This document shows positions 57,712-64,000 of a DNA stretch of 64,000 bases, one piece after another. Below the pieces are notes generated by a model, which did no database searches, was not told where the DNA came from, and worked only from the letters and a program-made list of their open reading frames with translations. The stretch is taken from NCBI RefSeq assembly GCF_001517585.1, contig NZ_FBYC01000004.1, positions 62,001 through 126,000 on the forward strand. Direction: 5' to 3'. This DNA comes from Roseibaca calidilacus. Lineage in GTDB: Bacteria > Pseudomonadota > Alphaproteobacteria > Rhodobacterales > Rhodobacteraceae. Made by a program: the position numbers and the translations under genes. How positions within the stretch are numbered: position 1 is the stretch's first letter; every line of letters begins with the position of its first letter.

Positions 57712-59898
57712 TTAGGTGGTCCGAGAGGCTACGACTTTCAAGCGGAGCGAGCGGTTGGCAAGCGCGCGACCGAAGGGCGGATTGATATTGCTGTGGTCGA
57801 TATCAATGCGGTCGATGTATTCTTTGAGGCTTGCCATCGTTTCGCCCGCTCGGAAATAGTGCTCATGGGTCACATCGGCCTGTTCGTGGCCCATAAGGCC
57901 CCGCCGCACGTGGTCGGGCACCCTTTGTCGTGTCAGGCGGGTCTGGAACTCTGTCCGAAGTGCGTGGAAGTCCTGTGCGGGTGCGTAAAGCCCTCTGGAC
58001 TGACGGTAATGATGAAACCGCTTGCTCATTATGCCGCTCAACGTGTTGTTGGACTTCGAGCGGGGCAGGTCAGGAAAGAGGCGGCTCGATTTCGATTGCC
58101 TGCGCAGAGACACCAGTTTTGGCAAGTCGAGGTCAATCAGGGCTTTGTGAAGCGGAATCTTGCGGATTGCGTTCTCTGATTTGTAGGTTTGAGAGCCGAT
58201 TTCGTTCTGGACAGCGATGTAGGGAATCCCGTCTTCACGAAGGAAGTCATTGACACGAAGTTGGCATATCTCTTCCAGACGCAAGCCCGCATAAACGGCA
58301 ATCAGGGGTGCCCAGAACAAAGGTTCACCGACATCTTCCAAAGTCTCTTGATAAATCGGTGATTTGAACAGGGCATAGATGTTGTCACCCCAACCTTTGC
58401 GTTCAATCCGGCGTTCGCTGCGTTTGCGACGTTTGACTTCTGCGTCTGTCAGGACACGACCTTTGAACGGGTTTGTTTCGACATATCGGCACGCAAAAGC
58501 ATATTCGAACATTGCTCGGAGTGCCGTTTGGTGCCGTTGAACTGTTGTCGCTGAAATCCGTTGGATGAGGGCTTCTGCAACCTTGTCCTCAATGTCGCCG
58601 GGTGCCATCCCCTTCTCGGCAAGTTTGTCAGGCAACTCGGTCTCAATCACTGCGTCCTGTTCGTCGGCGTCCTCAATCACCTGCCGCGCAGGGCGTTGGT
58701 CTTGGGACGACTTCCCGTGGTGCTTGGGAAGGCGTTGAATGAGGTCATTGAACTCCAAGACTTCATCCCGGCCAATCTCGCCGATGGGAAGGTCGCCGAT
58801 GAGGTCGATGAACAACTTGATGGTGGATCGATAGTTGGCGAGTGAGGACCGTATGAACTTCTTGCCTGAATCGGGATGCGGGGTTTCGTCTTGCCGCCGC
58901 AAGGTATAGCCCTCGCTGCGGAGTTTCAGGTAGGTTTCGGCGAACTTGGACAAAGGCTCCTGATTGTAAACTGGTTGACCCGGTGCTGTCGTGCCTTGGG
59001 GCGTCTGTTCTGGCGTGTGCCCAAGCCGCAAGGCTGTTTCAAACAGGCTCTTGGCAATACGCTCTGCTCCGGGGAAAGCCGTTTTGAGCGGGCGGCTCTC
59101 TCGTTCACAGGTTTCAAGCAACTGCTTTATGACACGCTCGACGGCGTCGACGGTTTCTTCGAGGTGAATGGTTTGCGTGCTGTCGTCAGTCACACCCGTT
59201 GCGGCGTCATCCGTGCCGCCTTTATTTTGAGCGACCAGCGGGACTATCTCTACTTGCGGGGCGGGAAGGTGTGGCCTGCCGTCTTCTCCCGGCCCGAACT
59301 CTTCTATGTATTCCAAGTATTCTTGGTAGAGACGGTCGCTTTCCTGTTGTAAGGCGTGTTCCTCTGGGAACATATCCTTGTAGACGAGGTCATCAACTTC
59401 ATACGTAATGCCCAGAATCGGGGCCGGTAGCGTTCGGTTGAACAGGTCCGGAAACATACTCGGTGCGATACCCAGAGACTGCCGGAGTTCGGCGTCAACA
59501 CGGGCAAAGGCTTTTTCCCTGACCTGTGGGGAGAGACGTGCGACCTCTGTCGCCCTGTAATGTCCAATGAGTTGCCGAGCGTTGGCGGCAAGGGTTTCGG
59601 CCAGACTTTCTATCAAATCCTGTTGTGGTCGTTCGTCCATTTGAGAAATGCTCTGCTCGTATTTCGCCCATTCAAGTTCAAACAACGTTCCGAGTCTTGC
59701 GGCCAAAATGCGGGCTTCGCGAGCCGATGTGGTGCCAAGACTGACGGACAGATGTCCCTTGGCCTGAAATGTGCTTCGCCTGGGGCCGTTTTCTATTCGG
59801 AAATCATGGCCTTGGGCCATGTCGATGACGATAGCGGGGTGGCGGCGGCGATACCACCAGATTTTGCCTCGTTTTGTAAGATAGGCAATGCGTCCCAT
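57712..59898 (-). CDS. Tyrosine-recombinase integrase of the island
   Basis: 728-aa integrase, much longer than the usual 400 because of an extended N-terminus (residues about 60-330) of unknown function. It begins MGRIAYLTKRGKIWWYRRRHP, typical of the DUF6538-type integrase start. A SAM-like core-binding domain follows (about 350-540). The catalytic domain has Arg in YAGLRLEEICQLR, His645 and Arg648 in HALR, His671 in MGHEQAD and the nucleophile Tyr681 in THEHYF. GGAG lies eight bases before ATG 59898. It lies next to tRNA-Asn, the attachment site, and transcription ends at the 57.6-kb palindrome. Confidence 0.93.
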   Translation of the reverse strand: MGRIAYLTKRGKIWWYRRRHPAIVIDMAQGHDFRIENGPRRSTFQAKGHLSVSLGTTSAREARILAARLGTLFELEWAKYEQSISQMDERPQQDLIESLAETLAANARQLIGHYRATEVARLSPQVREKAFARVDAELRQSLGIAPSMFPDLFNRTLPAPILGITYEVDDLVYKDMFPEEHALQQESDRLYQEYLEYIEEFGPGEDGRPHLPAPQVEIVPLVAQNKGGTDDAATGVTDDSTQTIHLEETVDAVERVIKQLLETCERESRPLKTAFPGAERIAKSLFETALRLGHTPEQTPQGTTAPGQPVYNQEPLSKFAETYLKLRSEGYTLRRQDETPHPDSGKKFIRSSLANYRSTIKLFIDLIGDLPIGEIGRDEVLEFNDLIQRLPKHHGKSSQDQRPARQVIEDADEQDAVIETELPDKLAEKGMAPGDIEDKVAEALIQRISATTVQRHQTALRAMFEYAFACRYVETNPFKGRVLTDAEVKRRKRSERRIERKGWGDNIYALFKSPIYQETLEDVGEPLFWAPLIAVYAGLRLEEICQLRVNDFLREDGIPYIAVQNEIGSQTYKSENAIRKIPLHKALIDLDLPKLVSLRRQSKSSRLFPDLPRSKSNNTLSGIMSKRFHHYRQSRGLYAPAQDFHALRTEFQTRLTRQRVPDHVRRGLMGHEQADVTHEHYFRAGETMASLKEYIDRIDIDHSNINPPFGRALANRSLRLKVVASRTT

Positions 59899-60020
59899 GT
59901 CGCGGCTCCGGAGCATTGTGCGCAGCAAAAAGCCACGCCATTGGGCACAGAGGGCAAGACAGGCGGGAACGGCACAGGGCAAAAGCCCTAAACCATTATT
60001 TCCATTGATATTTTTTAGAA

Positions 60021-60039
60021 AATGGCTCCGGCGGTAGGG
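60021..60039 (+). repeat. attR: 19-bp direct repeat within tRNA-Asn
   Basis: Identical to 51012-51030. It covers the encoded CCA end and the acceptor/T-arm side of tRNA-Asn, so integration leaves the tRNA gene intact. It marks the right end of the island. Confidence 0.92.
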
Positions 60040-60097
60040 ATCGAACCTACGACCAATTGATTAACAGTCAACTGCTCTACCGCTGAGCTACGCCGGA
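60023..60097 (-). tRNA. tRNA-Asn (anticodon GTT)
   Basis: Reading the minus strand from 60097 gives a complete cloverleaf: acceptor TCCGGCG, D-arm with AGCTCAGCGGTAGAGC, anticodon loop CTGTTAA (anticodon GTT), T-arm with GGTTCGATCC, acceptor CGCCGGA, discriminator G and encoded CCA (60023-60025). It serves as the attachment site of the adjoining island. Confidence 0.97.
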
Positions 60098-60156
60098 CCA
60101 TGGCGGGGCTATAGCAACTGTATTTCAGAGCGTCCAGTGGCATTTTGAAGATTTTG

Positions 60157-61044
60157 TCATCTTGTTTGCATGCGGGCGAAACTTGCTTCTGGGCACAGTT
60201 TTGGTGTGGCGGCGACTTCAGCGCGCGCGTGCAGATCTGCAAGGTGAGCGAAGACGTTGCGCGCGGCGGCTTTGTGCAGCGCGGCGGGCGTTCCGGCATA
60301 AATTCGCGTGACCAATGACGTGATATCTGCCGGTGCCTTGTCCAGTTCTTGCAAGATTGCCCGTTCGCGCGCAACGCGGTGTGCGACCAGTTCCGCAATG
60401 CGCGCGGCGGGCCGGTCGATGATTGCGCCATGCCCCGGGTGGTAAAGCCGCGCCGCGACACCCTGCAGCCGGGCCAGCGATGCCATATAGGCTTGCATAT
60501 CCCCATCTGGCGGAGAGACCAGCGAGGGCGCCCAGCCCATGACGTGATCGCCGGTAAACAGATGGTCGCGCCAAAGGAAACACATATGGTTGCCCATGTG
60601 GCCCGGGGTCCAGATCGCGGTTATGGTATCTGCCCCAAGCGGCAGTATCTGCCCGTCTTGCAGCGTGTCATGCGGTGCAAAGCCAAGGTCCACGCCTTCG
60701 CCGCCACCAATGTCAAGCTGCGCGGCCAGCGCAGTCATCTGCGCGCTTCGGCCCGCGTGGCTGTCGCCATAGGCCAGCACCGGTGCGCCTGTCGCGTTCG
60801 ACAGGCGCGGGGCCAAGGGGGAATGGTCCATATGGCTGTGGGTCACAAGAATGGCAGCCACCCGCCGCCCGTCGATCACGTCCAGCAGCCGGGCCAGATG
60901 CGCGGGATCGTCGGGTCCGGGGTCAATGACGGCCAGTTCGGTCGTGCCTAGAATGTAGCTGTTGGTGCCCTCTGCCGTCATGGGCGACGGGTTTTCAGCG
61001 CGGATCAGGGCCAAGTCGCGGTCTATAAAGGTTGCGGGCATCAT
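60157..61044 (-). CDS. MBL-fold metallo-hydrolase
   Basis: 295-aa metallo-beta-lactamase-fold hydrolase of the LACTB2-like type. The metal motif THSHMDHSP (HxHxDH) is near residue 70, followed by WTPGHMGNHM, FTGDHVMG and the C-terminal PGHG. A winged-helix-like C-terminal segment (ITSLVTRIYAGTPAALHKAAARNVFAHLADL) is typical of this subgroup. The start is one of two adjacent ATGs (61044 or 61041). The longer frame to 61200 overlaps the divergent kinase gene. Substrate unknown. Confidence 0.85.
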   Translation of the reverse strand: MMPATFIDRDLALIRAENPSPMTAEGTNSYILGTTELAVIDPGPDDPAHLARLLDVIDGRRVAAILVTHSHMDHSPLAPRLSNATGAPVLAYGDSHAGRSAQMTALAAQLDIGGGEGVDLGFAPHDTLQDGQILPLGADTITAIWTPGHMGNHMCFLWRDHLFTGDHVMGWAPSLVSPPDGDMQAYMASLARLQGVAARLYHPGHGAIIDRPAARIAELVAHRVARERAILQELDKAPADITSLVTRIYAGTPAALHKAAARNVFAHLADLHARAEVAATPKLCPEASFARMQTR

Positions 61045-61117
61045 CTGGCGAAAATACTCGGATGCGGTCGCGCTGTATAGCATATATGGTTTTACCCAGA
61101 CCATGAACGGAGCCCGC

Positions 61118-62458
61118 GTGAAGGCACAGCTCAAATCTCTTTTGCCCCGCAGCTTTTTCGGCCGGGCGGTGCTGATCCTTGTAGTGCCGGTTATTGTCAT
61201 CCAGATCGTTCTGTCGATTGTCTTCGTGCAGCGACATTACGAACGCGTGACACAGCAAATGACCGGAACCGTCTTGCAGGCGGTGGAGGTGCTGATTGAC
61301 GAAGTCAACGCTGCGCACGATCCGGACCGGTCACTGGCCCGCCAACCAGAGCTTGCATCGGCTTTGGGGTTGCAAGTGCAGATCCTTGATGCGCTGCCAA
61401 CCATACCTGAAAGCCACGCGGCATGGTATGATTTGGCCGGTCGCGAAATACTCTCTGTCTTGCAGGCGCGCGTGCCGGGATATTTGGGCGCGGTCTTGTG
61501 CAGCGAACCCATGGACAGTGCGGTTCTATGGGTGGCGGTCGGAAAAGGCACCTTGCAGGTCACCATTCCGCGCGACCACTTGGCGCCGACGAACCCGCAT
61601 CAGCTATTGGTGATCGTGTTTCTCGCCTCTGTCGTGTTGGTTCTGATGGCGCTGCAATATCTGCGGTTGCAGATCCGGCCCATACGGCGGCTGGGGACTG
61701 CGGCAGAGGCCTATGGTCGGGGCCAATCGGTGCCGTTCCGCCCGTCTGGTGCGCGCGAAATCAGGGCGGCTGGTCTGGCGTTTCTTGATATGCGCAACCG
61801 GATCGAGCGGCAGAATTCGCAACGCAAGCTGATGCTGTCTGGCCTTGGGCATGATATGCGCACGCCGCTGACGCGGATGCGCCTGATGGTGTCCATGGCT
61901 GGCCCGACCGCGGACAGCGCCGCGCTAGAAGCCGAGATCGCCGATCTGGAGCACCTTCTGAACTCTTTCCTCGATTATTCGCGCGGTGACAGCCATGTGC
62001 CGGAAGGGCTGTTCGACCCGCCTACGATCGTAGCTGACCTTGTTGCCCGCTATCGGGCAGCAGGGCAGCAGGTGGCCTTGACCATCGCGCCAAACACTCC
62101 GCACGCCATGCACTTGCAAGAGGGGCAGTTGGAGCGCGCGCTCGACAACATTCTGAGCAATGCGCTGGATTACGGCAAACAGGCGCGGGTTCAGGTGTTC
62201 ACCGATGCCGATGCGCTTGTCATCACCATAGAGGATGACGGCCCCGGCATTGCGCCTGCGGACCGCGCCCGCGCGCGCGAACCCTTTGTCCGCTTGGACA
62301 GCGCGCGCAATCAGGATGTCGGCGCCCATGTCGGACTTGGGCTTGCCATTGCCGATGACGTGATGCGCGCCCATGGTGGCCGGTTAGAGCTGGCAGATAG
62401 TCCAGCCCTTGGCGGGCTGCTGGTGCGCCTAAAATTGCCGCTGAACCGGGCGCCCTGA
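61118..62458 (+). CDS. Sensor histidine kinase (EnvZ-like)
   Basis: 446-aa inner-membrane kinase. Membrane helices are at about 17-37 and 162-182 with a periplasmic sensor between them, HAMP at about 182-235, the phosphoacceptor His245 in SGLGHDMRTPLTRMRL, and a HATPase domain with N-box NILSNALDYGK, G1 EDDGPGIAP and G2 GLGLAIADDV. The start is a GTG at 61118 with CGGAG five bases upstream, giving MKAQLKSLLPRSFFGRA as in relatives; an ATG at 61103 is an alternative. No response regulator adjoins it in the window, so its partner lies elsewhere. Confidence 0.88.
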   Translation: MKAQLKSLLPRSFFGRAVLILVVPVIVIQIVLSIVFVQRHYERVTQQMTGTVLQAVEVLIDEVNAAHDPDRSLARQPELASALGLQVQILDALPTIPESHAAWYDLAGREILSVLQARVPGYLGAVLCSEPMDSAVLWVAVGKGTLQVTIPRDHLAPTNPHQLLVIVFLASVVLVLMALQYLRLQIRPIRRLGTAAEAYGRGQSVPFRPSGAREIRAAGLAFLDMRNRIERQNSQRKLMLSGLGHDMRTPLTRMRLMVSMAGPTADSAALEAEIADLEHLLNSFLDYSRGDSHVPEGLFDPPTIVADLVARYRAAGQQVALTIAPNTPHAMHLQEGQLERALDNILSNALDYGKQARVQVFTDADALVITIEDDGPGIAPADRARAREPFVRLDSARNQDVGAHVGLGLAIADDVMRAHGGRLELADSPALGGLLVRLKLPLNRAP

Positions 62459-62481
62459 CGGCAAGGGCCGCGTGGCAACGG

Positions 62482-63954
62482 CTACAGCTTGTAGATATCC
62501 GCGAATTTTGCGTCCAGATAGGCCAGCAAAGGTCCTTCATCCGGGCGTGCGCGGCTGCAGGCATGGGCAATGGTCTGCACCGAGGGACGTAGGCCGCCAT
62601 GGCGCTGCACCTTGTCGGCCAGCCATGCTGTTGCAGGTGCCGGATCGCCATTGGACAGGTGCGCGTCAATGTTGGGTATCTCCAACCGCAAGGCCTGATA
62701 CAGGCAGCCAGCGTAGATATTGCCCAGCGCATATGTTGGAAAATAACCAAACAGCCCGACGGACCAATGCACATCCTGCAACACCCCGTTCGCGGGGCGG
62801 TCCACCTTGAACCCGAAATCTGCTTCGAAGCGGGTGTTCCAAGCCTCTTCCAGATCGGCCGGTGCAAGGGTGCCTGCAATCAGCGCGCGTTCCAGATCGA
62901 AACGCAGCATGATGTGCAGGTTATACTGCACCTCGTCAGATTCGGTGCGGATATAGCCTTTGTGCACGCGGTTCACTGCCGCATGGAACGCATCGGCGCT
63001 GTCAATGTTTAGCCCGCCAAACTCGGCTTGCATCGCGCCGAACAGCCAACCGGTGAAGGCGCGCGAGCGGCCAAGCTGGTTTTCGTAGATGCGGCTTTGG
63101 CTTTCATGCACGCCCATCGACACGCCATGCCCCAAGGGTGTCAGCGCGTAATCGGGGGCGATGTTCTGCTCGTAGGTGGCATGGCCCACTTCATGCAGCG
63201 TGGAATACAGGCAGTTGAACGGGTCATCTTCGGCCACGCGGGTGGTGATCCGCACATCCGCGCCGGACCCGCTGGAAAACGGGTGGACAGCCAGATCAAT
63301 GCGGCCCCGGTTAAAATCATACCCGAACCGACCTGCAAGCTCGTTTGCCAGCCGCAACTGGGCGTCTTGCGGGAAATGGCCTTGCAGGGCAGGGGGTGTG
63401 GGCGCGCCAAGGATACGGTCGCGCAAATCGACCAGCCGAGGGCGCATCCGGTCGAAGATCGCCGCCACCTGTGCGGCATCGGTGCCCGGCTCGTAATCTT
63501 GCATCAGCGCGTCGTAAGCGTCGGCGCCTTGGGCAATGGCTTGGCCTTCCGCGCGGCGCAGCGCCACGACCTGTTCCAGCCAAGGCAAAAAGGCTGCGAC
63601 GTCATCGGCGGCGCGCGCCTCTTCCCACGCGGTTTGCGATAGCGCGGTCACGCGGGCCAGTTCCGATGCCAGACGCGCAGGCACGCGGGTATTGCGCGCA
63701 TAATCGCGCCGCGCTTCGCGCAGGATGGCAGCGCCCGTCTCATCCGGGGCCTCGGCGCGCGCTAGCAACTCTCCCAAGCCTGGGTCGGTTCGGCGGGCGT
63801 GCAGCACGTCTTCCAGCGCCGCCATTTCTTCTGCCCGCTGGTCATTCGCGCCGCGTGGCATGACGGTTTGCTGGTCCCAGCCCAAGCGGCCCGCGATTTC
63901 GCCCAAGGCGGCGGTCTGGCGCAGATGCGCGCGTAGTTCGGCGTAAGCGCTCAT
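62482..63954 (-). CDS. Carboxypeptidase M32 family
   Basis: 490-aa thermostable-type carboxypeptidase that removes C-terminal residues from peptides in the cytosol. The zinc motif HEVGH (254-258) is followed by the third ligand region HESQSR (about 283-288), and the conserved DVRITTR (about 233-239) and VHWSVGLFGYFPTYALGN blocks are present. Length is normal for the family. Its ATG overlaps the stop of the upstream gene (ATGA at 63951-63954). Confidence 0.92.
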   Translation of the reverse strand: MSAYAELRAHLRQTAALGEIAGRLGWDQQTVMPRGANDQRAEEMAALEDVLHARRTDPGLGELLARAEAPDETGAAILREARRDYARNTRVPARLASELARVTALSQTAWEEARAADDVAAFLPWLEQVVALRRAEGQAIAQGADAYDALMQDYEPGTDAAQVAAIFDRMRPRLVDLRDRILGAPTPPALQGHFPQDAQLRLANELAGRFGYDFNRGRIDLAVHPFSSGSGADVRITTRVAEDDPFNCLYSTLHEVGHATYEQNIAPDYALTPLGHGVSMGVHESQSRIYENQLGRSRAFTGWLFGAMQAEFGGLNIDSADAFHAAVNRVHKGYIRTESDEVQYNLHIMLRFDLERALIAGTLAPADLEEAWNTRFEADFGFKVDRPANGVLQDVHWSVGLFGYFPTYALGNIYAGCLYQALRLEIPNIDAHLSNGDPAPATAWLADKVQRHGGLRPSVQTIAHACSRARPDEGPLLAYLDAKFADIYKL

Positions 63955-64000
63955 GCCTTGGCACCGCGCAGGCTGTCGAACCGTGGATATTGCGACAGGT
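63951..64000 (-). CDS. C-terminal end of an unidentified gene (partial)
   Basis: The minus strand from the window edge reads in frame LSQYPRFDSLRGAKA and then a TGA that overlaps the carboxypeptidase start as ATGA. The rest of the gene is outside the window, so the product cannot be named, but the overlap shows it shares a transcript with the carboxypeptidase. Confidence 0.6.
   Translation of the reverse strand, partial: LSQYPRFDSLRGAKA

Larger units (their letters stand above)
51012..60039. mobile_element. Integrative mobilizable element inserted in tRNA-Asn
   Basis: About 9 kb bounded by a perfect 19-bp direct repeat whose right copy is the 3' end of tRNA-Asn. It carries a tyrosine integrase next to the tRNA, a RepA-type helicase, a MobA/MobL-like relaxase with an oriT-like site, ArdC, two CRISPR-repeat-like RNA elements and five unknown genes. 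Several genes (51.2-52.1 and 53.9-54.7 kb) are clearly more AT-rich than the host. There are no type IV secretion genes, so it would need a helper for transfer. Confidence 0.9.

Overview
The window looks like chromosomal DNA of a GC-rich alphaproteobacterium, most likely Rhodobacteraceae (roseobacter/Rhodobaca-like). The reasons are gene content and style: a tungstate importer beside a large formate dehydrogenase locus with several Rhodobacterales-type unknown families, dense operons joined by ATGA overlaps, and a tyrosine-recombinase island at tRNA-Asn. No rRNA gene and no Cas gene is present.

Layout. 0-7.7 kb: hexuronate catabolism. A minus-strand operon (GH31 glycosidase, fructuronate reductase uxuB, glucuronate isomerase uxaC, KDG kinase) is divergent from uxuA. 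7.7-8.5 kb: a membrane protein with a degenerate receiver domain. 8.7-19.0 kb: a phosphonate locus on the minus strand. It has a LysR regulator, a Dpp/Opp-type importer (binding protein, two permeases, two ATPases), PhnW, PhnX and a PHP phosphoesterase, so it probably imports and degrades 2-aminoethylphosphonate or a conjugate of it. 19.2-23.0 kb: a FecBCD/BtuFCD-type importer whose ATPase is frameshifted, then an EamA exporter. 23.2-25.8 kb: MarR, VOC, GST, DUF1428 and MmcQ genes.

26-50.6 kb is one functional block for molybdenum/tungsten cofactor and formate dehydrogenase. It holds TupABC, three MoeA-family genes (one fused to a periplasmic-binding-protein-like domain), MobA, MobB, FdhD, DUF2478, a multi-cluster ferredoxin, a BirA/LplA-like protein, DUF6505, DUF6352, DUF3305, DUF3306, a TorD-like chaperone, a small Tat protein, FdhA (Cys type), FdhB, FdhC, an Mrp-type Fe-S carrier, a 51-aa protein and a WD40-cytochrome c fusion. 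It closes with an HTH regulator that carries the same PBP-like domain as the MoeA fusion. The likely logic is: import the oxyanion, build the bis-MGD cofactor, insert and sulfurate it, export FdhAB by Tat, and regulate by oxyanion or cofactor sensing.

51.0-60.0 kb is an integrative mobilizable element inserted in the 3' end of tRNA-Asn and bounded by perfect 19-bp repeats. It encodes a tyrosine integrase, a RepA-type helicase, a MobA/MobL relaxase with an oriT-like site, the antirestriction protein ArdC and several AT-rich unknown genes. The most striking signal lies here. Two diverged copies of a non-coding plus-strand element each end in a Rho-independent terminator and contain a hairpin matching the core of type I-E CRISPR repeats, followed by one or three 27-nt units matching the core of type I-F repeats. 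There are no spacers and no cas genes. I read them as candidate CRISPR-repeat mimics (RNA anti-CRISPR type) riding with ArdC. 60.1-64 kb returns to ordinary chromosome: an MBL-fold hydrolase, a histidine kinase, an M32 carboxypeptidase and the end of one more gene.
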